A stretch of DNA of 39,221 nt from Gammaproteobacteria bacterium. GTDB lineage: Bacteria > Pseudomonadota > Gammaproteobacteria > Ga0077536. The notes under the pieces were generated by a model, which was not told where the DNA came from, searched no databases, and saw only the letters and a list, made by a program, of their open reading frames with translations. The stretch lies in the NCBI GenBank assembly GCA_030429865.1, contig JAUIFX010000019.1:1-39221 (forward strand), written 5' to 3'. The first letter of the stretch is position 1; each line of letters starts with the position of its first letter. Positions 25,413 to 33,930 of this stretch are shown one piece after another. Position numbers and translations under genes: made by a program.

Positions 25413-26465
25413 TCAGCGCGAACCCGTCGCGCCCGCCTCCCGGCCGAGCCGTTCGTACAACGCGAGGTATCGGTCGACGACGATCGCGGCCGCGTACTCG
25501 CCGCGGTAACGCGCGAGCGCCTGCGCGGCGTGTTCGCGCCCGGCGCCGTCCAGGCTCGCACGCATCGCCGCGGCAAGCGCGGCGGGCTCATCGGCATCGA
25601 CCAGTGTCGCGGCATCGTTAGCGAGGATCTCGAGCGGGCCCTGGGTGCGCGTGGCGACGATCGGCACACCGCACGCCATTGCTTCGAGCAAGACGATGCC
25701 AAACGGTTCGTCGCGCGACGGCAACACGAACAGCGCGGCGCCGTCGAGGAACGCGCGCGCATCGTCGATCCAGCCGCGCAGCGTGACCGCGGCCTCGAGA
25801 CCATGTCGCGCGATGTCGCGCTCGAGGCGTGCCCGTTCGGGACCGTCGCCCCCGATCTCGAGGGTCGCCGCGACGCCGCCGGCGCGCAGCAGGGCGAACG
25901 CTTCGAGCAGCGTATCGAAACCCTTCTTGGGAACGAAGCGGCCGAGCGCGGCAATGCGGAACGGCGGAGCGCCCGCGTGCGGCACGTGATCGACGGCCGG
26001 CACGCGGCTGAAGTTCGGAATGCGTTCGATGCTCTCGCGTGCGATGCCGCGTTCGAGGAGGTAGCGTTCCTGCGCGCGCGTCGTCGGCACCAGGCAATCG
26101 ATGTGCTGGTAGTACTTGAGGTTGACGAGGTTGTGCGTCTTGGCGAGCGTCGGGCGGCCGAGCGCGTGCGCCGCGCGCCCCGCCAGGTGCGCGGCGCGCG
26201 CGAGGTGGGCATGGACCACGAGCGGTTCGAAGCGGCTCATCTCGCGCCGCATGGCGTGTTCGGCGAGGCGGTCCCAGCTGCCATGACAGCGCAGCGCGAA
26301 GCGCGTCAGCGTCGGCGCATCGTCCAGCGCGTCGAGTGCGACGCCGCGCGCGTCACCGATCGCGAGGACTTCGATGCCGCGCGCGGCGAGTTCGTTGGTG
26401 AGGTCGACGAACGAGCGCTCGGCGCCGCCGAAACCCTTGGCCAGCATGACCTGCGCGATGCGCAT
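25413..26465 (-). CDS. Glycosyltransferase family 4 protein
   Basis: This 350-aa GT4 enzyme starts at the ATG at 26465 (MRIAQVMLAKGFGGAERSFVDL). Motifs include VVHAHLARAAHLAGRAA, KTHNLVNLKYY, RIAALGRFVPKKGFDTLLEA, IGGDGPERARLE, VTLRGWIDDARAFL and the nucleotide-sugar site DEPFGIVLLEAMACGVPIVA. The start abuts the stop of the upstream GT9 gene (TGATG), so they are co-translated. Sequence features match LPS-core or capsule GT4 enzymes; the donor sugar is not known. An open frame continuing to 27218 belongs to the neighbour's DNA and is not used. Confidence 0.92.
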   Translation of the reverse strand: MRIAQVMLAKGFGGAERSFVDLTNELAARGIEVLAIGDARGVALDALDDAPTLTRFALRCHGSWDRLAEHAMRREMSRFEPLVVHAHLARAAHLAGRAAHALGRPTLAKTHNLVNLKYYQHIDCLVPTTRAQERYLLERGIARESIERIPNFSRVPAVDHVPHAGAPPFRIAALGRFVPKKGFDTLLEAFALLRAGGVAATLEIGGDGPERARLERDIARHGLEAAVTLRGWIDDARAFLDGAALFVLPSRDEPFGIVLLEAMACGVPIVATRTQGPLEILANDAATLVDADEPAALAAAMRASLDGAGREHAAQALARYRGEYAAAIVVDRYLALYERLGREAGATGSR

Positions 26466-27376
26466 CAGGGCCGTTCCCCGAGCAGGGCAATCAGCGCGTC
26501 CGCGACCGGCTCGGGCGCCAGCCGCGCAAGATCGGCACCCGGCGCGAGCACGATGCGCGCGCGCGGTCCCCAGGGCCGGTAGCGCACCGGGCGGCCGGGG
26601 CCGAACACGGTCAGCGTCGGCACGCCGAGCGCCGCGGCGAGATGACCGAGGCCCGAGTCGTTGCCGACGAAGGCCGCGGCACGCGCGAGCACGGCCGCGG
26701 CGAGCGGCAGCGTGGTGCGGCCGGTCAGGTCGAGCCGCGGCAGGGCGACGCCAGCGAGTGCCGCCGCGGCCGCGGTATCGTCGGGCCCCCCGAGCACGAG
26801 CAGGCCGTCGAAACACGCCGCGACGCGCGACGCGAGCGCGGCGAAGGCGGCCGGTGGCCAGCGCTTGCCCGGCCAGTTGGCGCCCGGCGCGATGGCCAGC
26901 CAGCGGCCGGCCGGCAGCGTCCGGGTCAGGGCCGCGGCCTCGGCGCTCGCGGCGGCATCGAGATGCACCCGGCAGGGCGGCGGGGCGAGCGCCCCGACCA
27001 GCGGTTCGAGTACCGCGAAGTGTTCGACCACGGCATGCGTGTCCGGCAGTTCGCGTCCACGCTTGGTAAGACGTCGTTCGGCGTTCAACAGCCGGCCGAT
27101 GATCGGCGTACGCAGGTCGACAGCGAGCGCGTAACGTTGCCGGCGCAGCTCGCGGAGCTGGCGCCATTGCTGCGCGAGGCCGGCGCGCTTGTCGCGGTGA
27201 TGGATGGTGCCGAGCCACGGCGCGGCGGCAAACAGCGCCGAGGAGCGCCGGTCGGCGAGCAGGTCGATGCGGCGCTCGGGGTACCGTGCGGCGAGTGTCT
27301 CGAGCACCGGCGTGGTCATGATGGCATCACCGATGTTGCTGAGCGTGACGACGATGAGTGGCAGGCCCGGAGACAT
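26465..27376 (-). CDS. Glycosyltransferase family 9 (heptosyltransferase-like)
   Basis: This is a second GT9 protein of 303 aa from the ATG at 27376. Marks are IVVTLSNIGDAIMTTPVLE, IDLLADRRSS, AVDLRTPIIGRLL, IAPGANWPGKRWP, LVLGGPDD, FVGNDSGLGHLAAALGVPTL and FGPGRPVRYRPWG. It lies 10 bp after mnmE in the same direction and overlaps the GT4 gene behind it. The chain mnmE-GT9-GT4 could therefore be one transcript, so envelope-sugar genes would be expressed from the tRNA-modification gene. The open reading frame before 27376 runs into mnmE and is discarded. Confidence 0.92.
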   Translation of the reverse strand: MSPGLPLIVVTLSNIGDAIMTTPVLETLAARYPERRIDLLADRRSSALFAAAPWLGTIHHRDKRAGLAQQWRQLRELRRQRYALAVDLRTPIIGRLLNAERRLTKRGRELPDTHAVVEHFAVLEPLVGALAPPPCRVHLDAAASAEAAALTRTLPAGRWLAIAPGANWPGKRWPPAAFAALASRVAACFDGLLVLGGPDDTAAAAALAGVALPRLDLTGRTTLPLAAAVLARAAAFVGNDSGLGHLAAALGVPTLTVFGPGRPVRYRPWGPRARIVLAPGADLARLAPEPVADALIALLGERP

Positions 27377-27386
27377 CGCGTATCGC

Positions 27387-28718
27387 TCACTTGCCGATGC
27401 AGAAACGCGCGAAGATGTCGCCGAGCAGATCTTCGACGTCGTAGCGCCCGGTGATGCGCTCGAGCGCGGCGCTCGCCGCCCGGTAGCGCTCGGCGGCGAG
27501 CTCGGGCGCATCGGCGAGCGTCGCTGCGTCGATGGCCGCGAGTTCGTTGCGCGCAGCGCGCAGCGCGTCGACGTGGCGCGCACGCGCCGTGAACTCGCCT
27601 TCTGCCTCGGCGGCGACGCCGAGCGTCCGCTCGACCGTCTCGGCGAGCAGCTCTAGGCCCGCACCGGTGCGCGCGGAGAGATGCACGAGCGGCCCCTGCG
27701 GCGTGTTCTCGATCCGCGGCGCGGCGCGTTCGAGATCGATCTTGTTGCGCACGCGGATGCAAGGCGCTTGCAGCGTCGCGAGTTCGGGCAACGCGCCGGC
27801 AGCGATATCCGCAGCGCTGACGATGATGACGAGATCGGCGCGCGCGGCGGCGGCGTGCGAGCGGCGCATCCCTTCGCGTTCGATGACATCGTCGCTCTCA
27901 CGCAGCCCCGCCGTATCGACCAGGCGCACCGGCACGCTGCCGATGACGACATCGACGTCGACGAGGTCGCGCGTGGTGCCGGGGGTCGGCGTGACGATCG
28001 CGCGCTCCTCGCGGGCAAGCCGGTTGAGCAGCGAGGACTTGCCGACGTTGGGCGCGCCGATGATGGCGACGTTGGCGCCGCTGGCGAGCGTCGCGCCCTG
28101 GCGCGCGCGCGCAATGACGTCATCGAGGTCGCTACACAGTGCCGCGAGCATGCCGTGCTGCGCGGTGACGAGTTCGGCGCCATGCAGGTCGTCGGCGAAA
28201 TCGATGCTCGCTTCCAGTTCGGCGCGGGCCGTGCGGATGCGTGCGACGAGGTCATCGACGAGCCTTGCGAACTCGCCGTGCAGCGTGCGCAGGGCCGAGC
28301 GTGCGGCGCGCTCGGTCGCGCCCGCGATGAGGTCCGCGACCGCCTCGGCCTGGGCGAGATCGAGACGGCCGTTCAGGTAGGCCCGCTCGGTGAACTCGCC
28401 TGGGCGTGCACGGCGTGCGCCGAGAGCGCAGGCGCTCGCCACGAGGCGTTCGAGGATCAGCGGGTTGCCATGGCACTGCAGCTCAGCCATGTCTTCGCCG
28501 GTATAGGATGCCGGGGCCGCGTAGCGGATCACGACCGCGTCGTCGAGCGGCTCGCCGTGCTCATCGCGCAGGGTACGCAGGCTCGCGCGCCGTGCCGGCG
28601 GCACGTCACCGGCGAGGCGCGCGACGAGCGGCGTCGTGGCGGGACCCGACAGGCGCACGACGCCGATGGCGCCGCGTCCGGGCGGTGTCGCGACCGCGAC
28701 GATGGTATCGCTGGCCAT
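27387..28718 (-). CDS. mnmE: tRNA modification GTPase MnmE
   Basis: MnmE acts with MnmG to build cmnm5U at the wobble uridine of several tRNAs. The product is 443 aa. The N-domain starts DTIVAVATPPGRGAIGVVRLSG and has the formyl-THF site. The helical domain follows. The inserted Ras-like G domain has G1 GAPNVGKSS, G2 in TPTPGTTRD, G3 DTAG and G4 NKID. The C-terminal FCIGK carries the catalytic Cys. mnmG, which often follows, is not in this window; a GT9 gene lies 10 bp downstream instead. Confidence 0.97.
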   Translation of the reverse strand: MASDTIVAVATPPGRGAIGVVRLSGPATTPLVARLAGDVPPARRASLRTLRDEHGEPLDDAVVIRYAAPASYTGEDMAELQCHGNPLILERLVASACALGARRARPGEFTERAYLNGRLDLAQAEAVADLIAGATERAARSALRTLHGEFARLVDDLVARIRTARAELEASIDFADDLHGAELVTAQHGMLAALCSDLDDVIARARQGATLASGANVAIIGAPNVGKSSLLNRLAREERAIVTPTPGTTRDLVDVDVVIGSVPVRLVDTAGLRESDDVIEREGMRRSHAAAARADLVIIVSAADIAAGALPELATLQAPCIRVRNKIDLERAAPRIENTPQGPLVHLSARTGAGLELLAETVERTLGVAAEAEGEFTARARHVDALRAARNELAAIDAATLADAPELAAERYRAASAALERITGRYDVEDLLGDIFARFCIGK

Positions 28719-28842
28719 CGGGCGGTGCTGCAGCGTGCGCTCAGCGGCCGCGGCAGCCGCCGGTCCGGGGGTAAGGGACGCCCACGGCAGCGCCGGCGCA
28801 GCGGGAAGCTCGCGGCGACGCCGGCGCGGCCACGCGGCGCGC

Positions 28843-30486
28843 TCAGGCCTGCTCGATCGAGCGCGTGATGCTCCACTGCTGCACGATCGAGAGAATGTTG
28901 TTGACCAGCCAGTAGAGCACCAGGCCCGCCGGGAAGAAGGCGAAGAAGACGGTGAACACGAACGGCAGGATCTGCATCACCTTGGCCTGGGTCGGATCGA
29001 GCGGCGCGGGGTTCAGCTTCTGCTGCACGAACATGCTGATACCCATCAGCAGGGGCAGCACGAACAGCGGATCGCGCGTGGAGAGATCGGTGATCCACAG
29101 GATGAACGGCGCCTGGCGCATCTCGACGGTTTCGAGCAGCACCCAGTAGAGCGCGATGAACACCGGGATCTGGATCACGATCGGCAGACAGCCGCCGAGC
29201 GGATTGATCTTTTCGTCCTTGTAGAGCTGCATCATGGCCTGGTTGAGCTGCTGGCGATCGTCTTTGTAACGATCACGCAGTGCCAGCATGCGTGGCTGCA
29301 CGCGGCGCATGTTTGCCATCGAACGGTAGCCCTTGGCCGACAGCGGGTAGAAGAAGAGTTTCAGCAACACCGTCAGGATGATGATCGCCCAGCCCCAGTT
29401 GCCGGTGAGGTCGTGAATGAAGCGCAGCACGACGAACAGCGGCTTGGCGATGAACCACAGGATGCCGTAGTCGACGGTTAGCTCCAGCCCGGGCGCGAGG
29501 TCGGTGATGATGTCGTGCCGCTTGGGGCCGATGTAAACGGTGCTTCGGAGCGTTGCCGTCTCGCCGGCGCCGACGGTCGTCGCCGGGCTGAGGAACCCGA
29601 CCAGGTAGTGTTCGGGATCGAGCACCTTGGAGTAATACTGCACGGTCTGCTCGGCCGGCGGGATCAGCGCCGAGACGAAGTAGTGCTGCATGACCCCGAC
29701 CCAGCCGTTGGCGGCGGCGACGTCGAGCGGCGCGTCTTCGAGATCATCCAGGTCGAATTTCTCGTAGCGCTTCTCGGGCGTCGACAGCACCGGGCCGGTA
29801 AAGGTGTAGACCATGCCCTGGCGCGAAGACTCCTCGTTGCGCTTGAGCTGCTCGTAGTGGTGAATGCGCAGGGGCTCGTCACGGCCGTTGGTGACGACGT
29901 ACTCGACGCTGACGACGTAGCTGCCGCGGCGGAAGCGGTAACGTTTTTCGACCTCGACACCGCCGGCACCCTGCCAGCGCAGCGGTACGACGAGTTCGTC
30001 CTGACCATCGGCGAGGCGATAGCTCGCCGCGGCACTCGTGTAGGGCGCATGGTGCGTCGGCAGCGCCGGGTCGCCGGCGAGGCCGCCCTGGTAGACGTAG
30101 GTCTTGGGCGGCGCGACGCCGAGCAGCTCGACCGGCACCTCCGGCGCTTCCGGATCGATGGGGTATTCGCGCAGCGCGGCGCGCTCCATCGTCGCACCGG
30201 CAGTGGAGAGCGTGATCGCGAACAGGTCGGTCTCGACCTGCACGGGTACGGCCGTATCGGCACTCGCCGCGGCGCCAGCAGGCTCGACCGGGGCGGCGGC
30301 GGGTACGGCGGGTGGCGCGACGTCCGGTGCGTCGGCGGGCATCGCGGGTGATGACTGGCTGTCGGCAGCGGGCGCGGCGGCGCCGGCAGGCTCGGGACGC
30401 GGACCGTAATCCGCCTGCCAGGCTTCCCACAACATGAGGCCGAGGAAGGCCAGGGCCACGACCAGCATCAAGCGCACGTTTTCCAT
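28843..30486 (-). CDS. yidC: Membrane protein insertase YidC
   Basis: YidC inserts proteins into the inner membrane, alone or with SecYEG. The product is 547 aa. A first membrane span (about 5-21) is followed by a Pro/Ala-rich linker and the large periplasmic beta-sandwich domain (about 80-340). The conserved core of five spans follows, beginning around LTGNWGWAIIILTVLLKLFF, with MQLYKDEKINPLGGCLPIVIQ and ILPFVFTVFFAFFPAGLVLYW. The conserved groove Arg is in the TVLLKLFFYPL-to-RRVQPRM region by position. The start directly abuts the rnpA stop, with no yidD between them. Confidence 0.98.
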   Translation of the reverse strand: MENVRLMLVVALAFLGLMLWEAWQADYGPRPEPAGAAAPAADSQSSPAMPADAPDVAPPAVPAAAPVEPAGAAASADTAVPVQVETDLFAITLSTAGATMERAALREYPIDPEAPEVPVELLGVAPPKTYVYQGGLAGDPALPTHHAPYTSAAASYRLADGQDELVVPLRWQGAGGVEVEKRYRFRRGSYVVSVEYVVTNGRDEPLRIHHYEQLKRNEESSRQGMVYTFTGPVLSTPEKRYEKFDLDDLEDAPLDVAAANGWVGVMQHYFVSALIPPAEQTVQYYSKVLDPEHYLVGFLSPATTVGAGETATLRSTVYIGPKRHDIITDLAPGLELTVDYGILWFIAKPLFVVLRFIHDLTGNWGWAIIILTVLLKLFFYPLSAKGYRSMANMRRVQPRMLALRDRYKDDRQQLNQAMMQLYKDEKINPLGGCLPIVIQIPVFIALYWVLLETVEMRQAPFILWITDLSTRDPLFVLPLLMGISMFVQQKLNPAPLDPTQAKVMQILPFVFTVFFAFFPAGLVLYWLVNNILSIVQQWSITRSIEQA

Positions 30487-31035
30487 CTACGAGGTTTCCG
30501 GCGGTGGCGCACCGTCACTCGCGGTACGCACTGAAAGTTGTTCGAAAGCGGCGAGTAGCCCGGCGCGCAGCTCGGCGCGTCTCACGCTGGCGGCGGTGTG
30601 CCGGGCGACGACCACGAGGTCGACGGGCGGCAGTTCGGCGCTGCGCCGGCGGAAGCACTCACGCACGATGCGCTTGATCGTATTGCGCACGACCGCGTGG
30701 GGCGACACGCGACGGCTGACGGCGAGGCCGAGCCGGGCATGGCCGAGATCGTTGCCGCGATGATGGATGGTGCAGAGACGGTGGTGCAGGCGCCGGCCGC
30801 CACGCAGGGTGCGTTCGAATTCACTCGTACGCAGGATGCGCTGCGCACGGGTGAAACGCGTACCGCAAGGGGCGGTGACCTTACGCAGCCCTAGTCGGCC
30901 GCCAGCCGGGCGCGTCCGCGCGTGCGGCGCGCCTTGATGATCTTGCGGCCGCCGCGCGTCTTCATGCGGGCGCGAAAACCGTGCTTGCGGACGCGCTTCA
31001 GGCGGCCCGGTTGGAATGTGTGTTTCATGGTGCAA
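30487..31035 (-). CDS. rnpA: RNase P protein component, start codon unusual
   Basis: RnpA is the protein subunit of RNase P, which matures tRNA 5' ends. The conserved part ([46 protein letters not shown]) is intact and ends where yidC starts. No ATG, GTG or TTG occurs in frame between the rpmH stop (30891) and this conserved part. The only standard start is TTG at 31035, four bases ahead of the rpmH ATG, giving 182 aa with a Pro/Arg/His-rich extension and rpmH nested inside the gene. Thermus rnpA is known to enclose rpmH in this way. A non-standard CTG at 30888 (133 aa) is the main alternative. Gene identity is certain; the start is not. Confidence 0.85.
   Translation of the reverse strand: MHHETHIPTGPPEARPQARFSRPHEDARRPQDHQGAPHARTRPAGGRLGLRKVTAPCGTRFTRAQRILRTSEFERTLRGGRRLHHRLCTIHHRGNDLGHARLGLAVSRRVSPHAVVRNTIKRIVRECFRRRSAELPPVDLVVVARHTAASVRRAELRAGLLAAFEQLSVRTASDGAPPPETS
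30891..31028 (-). CDS. rpmH: 50S ribosomal protein L34
   Basis: L34 is a small, very basic protein of the large ribosomal subunit. The product is 45 aa: [20 protein letters not shown] then [19 protein letters not shown], the complete family pattern. The ATG at 31028 was chosen by homology; an open frame to 31073 lies upstream but is not needed. There is no clear Shine-Dalgarno motif, only GAG about 13 nt upstream. The gene is the first of the rpmH-rnpA-yidC unit and has a strong promoter just upstream. Its frame is nested within the extended rnpA frame. Confidence 0.97.
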   Translation of the reverse strand: MKHTFQPGRLKRVRKHGFRARMKTRGGRKIIKARRTRGRARLAAD

Positions 31036-31096
31036 CCAAACTCAACGGTGGAAGGGTAGCGAGGCCAGCGCACGGGCGCGCCCGCAAGGGGGCGCG

Positions 31097-31126
31097 ATAG
31101 TAGGCTGCCGCGAGCAAAAAAGTCAA
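31097..31126 (-). promoter_or_regulatory. Sigma70 promoter of rpmH-rnpA-yidC
   Basis: On the minus strand, TTGACT (31126-31121) and TACTAT (31102-31097) are separated by 18 bp. This is the best promoter match in the window. The -10 lies about 70 bp before the rpmH ATG. An AT-rich tract (31114-31150) extends upstream of the -35. Confidence 0.8.
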
Positions 31127-31160
31127 TATTTTCAGCTTTGTAATTCTGCTTCGGGTGCCG

Positions 31161-31169
31161 TGTGGATAA
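31161..31169. promoter_or_regulatory. DnaA box in the rpmH-dnaA gap
   Basis: TGTGGATAA, the reverse complement of the consensus TTATCCACA, is a perfect match 70 bp before dnaA. Just downstream is a possible -10 (TACACT, 31186-31191) for dnaA, so DnaA binding here could repress its own gene. An AT-rich stretch at 31114-31150 lies next to it. This gap is the usual oriC position in Pseudomonas, but only one box was found. Confidence 0.75.
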
Positions 31170-31238
31170 GTTGGGTCAAGGCGGTTACACTCGCCGCGGG
31201 TTCACCTTGACGGGACACGAGCGGGACGGCCGAAAGCG

Positions 31239-32597
31239 GTGCAGGACTCGATCTGGCAACAATGCCTGCGCAAGCTCGAGCGCGAGCTGTCGTCGCAGCA
31301 GTTCAACACCTGGATTCGCCCGCTGCAGGCGATCGAAGGTGACGAAGAGCTGGAAATCCTCGCCCCCAACCGTTTCGTGCTCGACTGGATCCGCGACAAG
31401 TACTGCGACCGGATCGGCGGCATCCTGACCGAACTGGCGCCCGAACGCGGCCTCGCGCTGAAGGTCAGCGTGGGCAGCGCACCCGGCCGCAGCGAAGCGG
31501 TCCGCACGGCGCCCGGCAGCGCTGCCGCCCCGGCGTCACCGCGGGTCGAGGTCGCTACCGAACCCGACGCCAAGCGCAGCACGGGCCTCAAGGCGGATTT
31601 CACTTTCGACGGTTTCGTCGAGGGCAAGTCGAACCAGCTGGCGCGCGCCGCGTCGCTGCAGGTCGCCGGCAACCCGGGCAAGGGCTACAACCCACTGTTC
31701 ATCTGCGGCGGGGTCGGGCTCGGCAAGACGCACCTGATGCAGGCCGTCGGCAACATGATCATGAGCCAGCGCAAGTCGGCGCACGTCGTCTACCTGCATT
31801 CGGAGCGCTTCGTCGCCGACATGGTCAAGGCGCTGCAGCACAACGTCATCAACGACTTCAAACGCTTCTACCGCTCGGTCGACGCGCTGCTCATCGACGA
31901 CATCCAGTTCTTCGCCGGCAAGGAACGCTCTCAGGAAGAATTCTTCCATACTTTCAACGCCTTGCTTGAAGGTCAGCAACAGATCGTGCTGACCTGCGAC
32001 CGTTACCCGAAGGAAGTGTCGGGGGTGGAAGAGCGCTTGAAATCGCGCTTCGGCTGGGGTCTGACCGTCGCCATCGAGCCGGCCGAACTCGAGACGCGTG
32101 TCGCGATCCTCATGAGCAAAGCGCAGCAGGCCGGCATCAAGCTGCCCGACGAAGTCGGCTTCTTCATCGGCAAGCGCTTCCGGTCGAATATCCGCGAGCT
32201 CGAGGGCGCACTGCATCGCGTGGTAGCGAACGCTCACTTCACGGGTCAGGCCATCACCCTCGAATTCGCCAAGGAAGCATTGCGTGACCTGCTCGCCCTG
32301 CAGGATCGGCTGATCACGATGGACAATATCCAGAAGACCGTGGCCGAGTATTACAAGATCCGGGTCGCTGACCTGCTGTCCAAGCGGCGCACTCGCTCCA
32401 TTGCGCGCCCGCGCCAGGTCGCGATGGCGCTGTCCAAGGAACTGACCAATCACAGCCTGCCGGAAATCGGCGACGCGTTCGGCGGGCGCGATCACACGAC
32501 GGTGATCCACGCCTGCCGCAAAGTCGCCGAACTGAAGGCGAGCGACGCGCGCATCCAGGAAGATTACGCCAATCTTGAAAGGATACTCACAACCTGA
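31239..32597 (+). CDS. dnaA: Chromosomal replication initiator DnaA
   Basis: DnaA is the AAA+ initiator that melts oriC and loads the helicase. The product is 452 aa with a GTG start at 31239 ([20 protein letters not shown]). Domain I covers about 1-85, followed by an Ala/Pro/Ser-rich domain II (about 86-120). Domain III has Walker [11 protein letters not shown], Walker [10 protein letters not shown], sensor 2 and the arginine finger in [11 protein letters not shown]. Domain IV carries the DNA-binding signature [14 protein letters not shown]. It heads dnaA-dnaN-recF-gyrB. Confidence 0.98.
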   Translation: MQDSIWQQCLRKLERELSSQQFNTWIRPLQAIEGDEELEILAPNRFVLDWIRDKYCDRIGGILTELAPERGLALKVSVGSAPGRSEAVRTAPGSAAAPASPRVEVATEPDAKRSTGLKADFTFDGFVEGKSNQLARAASLQVAGNPGKGYNPLFICGGVGLGKTHLMQAVGNMIMSQRKSAHVVYLHSERFVADMVKALQHNVINDFKRFYRSVDALLIDDIQFFAGKERSQEEFFHTFNALLEGQQQIVLTCDRYPKEVSGVEERLKSRFGWGLTVAIEPAELETRVAILMSKAQQAGIKLPDEVGFFIGKRFRSNIRELEGALHRVVANAHFTGQAITLEFAKEALRDLLALQDRLITMDNIQKTVAEYYKIRVADLLSKRRTRSIARPRQVAMALSKELTNHSLPEIGDAFGGRDHTTVIHACRKVAELKASDARIQEDYANLERILTT

Positions 32598-32775
32598 GGG
32601 TAGAAAGCAGCATTACCTGTGGATAAAAACGACGTGGCGAAACGGGCCAAAGCACCCCCAGTTTTTCCACAGGCAGACCCCGTTGGAATACGCTCCGAAG
32701 CGTTCTGCAAGGTATTGAGTATCAAGGGAAACCTGACTTCTCCCCAGAATTAGACCGGCTAATAGTAGACACAGC
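32598..32775. other. oriC: Candidate origin of replication (dnaA-dnaN gap)
   Basis: This gap holds two DnaA boxes in opposite orientation: TGTGGATAA (32618-32626) and TTTTCCACA (32663-32671). A small inverted repeat ACGCTCCGAAGCGT (32690-32703) follows, with moderately AT-rich sequence up to dnaN. The window as a whole switches coding strand near rpmH-dnaA. The boxes are fewer than in a typical oriC. The 210-bp rpmH-dnaA gap, with one box and a better AT-rich tract, is an equal candidate. Confidence 0.4.
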
Positions 32776-33876
32776 ATGAAGATCAAGATCTCAAGAGAAA
32801 TGTTATTGCCTGTGCTACAGGCCGCGAACAACGTCGTCGAACGGCGTCAGACCTTGCCGATCCTGAGCAACCTGCTGTTCCAGGTGGAAGGTCCGCGAAT
32901 CACCGTCACGGCAACGGACATGGAAGTGGAGCTGGTGTGCGAGATCGAGCACCAGGCCGGCAGCGACGGTGCCGTTGCCTTGCCAGCGCGCAAGCTGCTC
33001 GATATCTGCCGCGCATTACCGGCGGAGGCCGAGCTGACCATCGAGGCCGGCACCGGCAAGGCCAAGATCGCATCCGGGCGCAGCCGGTTCTCGCTCGCCA
33101 GCATGAAGGCGGACGAATTCCCGTCCATCGGCAGCTTCGAGGTCGGCATCGAATTCGAGCTGCCGAAGGAGATGCTGACCGATTTGATCGAGAGCACCCA
33201 CTTCGCGATGGCGCACCAGGACGTGCGCTATTACCTGAACGGCCTGTTGTTCGAGATGGACAACAACCGGCTGCGCGCGGTCGCGACCGACGGCCACCGG
33301 CTCGCACTGACTGACAAGACGCTGGAACTCGACGTCGACGGTGTGCGCCAGCTGATCGTCCCGCGCAAGGGCGTACTCGAAATAGCACGGTTGCTGAACG
33401 GGGCCGGGGACACGGTCACGATCAGCATCGGCGAGAATCATCTGCGGGTCAGCGGCGGCGCGCAGTCGCTGACGACGAAACTGGTCGACGGACGCTTCCC
33501 GGATTACGAGCGCGTGATCCCGCCGGAGAGCCCGAATTCGCTGATTGCCGATCGTGAATTGCTGCGGGCGGGACTGAGCCGGGCGTCGATCCTTTCCAAC
33601 GAGAAGTTCCGTGGTATCCGCCTGATTCTGAAGAACGACCTCCTGGTCGCCGTCGCGCACAACCCGGAACAGGAGGAGGCCGAAGAGGAAATCGAGGTCA
33701 CCTACGCGGGCGAGCAGATGGAAGTCGGCTTCAATGTCTCGTACCTGCTGGACGTACTCGGCGTGATGCGCAGCGAGTCGGTGCGCATCGATTTGATTGA
33801 TGCCAACAGCAGTTGCCTGCTGCGGATGCCGGAAGACGCGAGTTCACGGTACGTCGTCATGCCGATGCGTCTGTGA
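32776..33876 (+). CDS. dnaN: DNA polymerase III beta sliding clamp
   Basis: DnaN forms the dimeric ring that holds DNA polymerase III on the template and recruits other factors. The product is 366 aa, the standard length, starting MKIKISREMLLPVLQAANNVVERRQ. The three repeated clamp domains span about 1-120, 125-245 and 250-366. The C-terminal strand YVVMPMRL forms part of the peptide-binding pocket. It follows dnaA after 178 bp and precedes recF after 54 bp. Confidence 0.98.
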   Translation: MKIKISREMLLPVLQAANNVVERRQTLPILSNLLFQVEGPRITVTATDMEVELVCEIEHQAGSDGAVALPARKLLDICRALPAEAELTIEAGTGKAKIASGRSRFSLASMKADEFPSIGSFEVGIEFELPKEMLTDLIESTHFAMAHQDVRYYLNGLLFEMDNNRLRAVATDGHRLALTDKTLELDVDGVRQLIVPRKGVLEIARLLNGAGDTVTISIGENHLRVSGGAQSLTTKLVDGRFPDYERVIPPESPNSLIADRELLRAGLSRASILSNEKFRGIRLILKNDLLVAVAHNPEQEEAEEEIEVTYAGEQMEVGFNVSYLLDVLGVMRSESVRIDLIDANSSCLLRMPEDASSRYVVMPMRL

Positions 33877-33930
33877 CGCGGTCAAGGCCACGATGGCCGG
33901 CAGCGGGGCCGTGACGGCCGCGCGTCCGCA

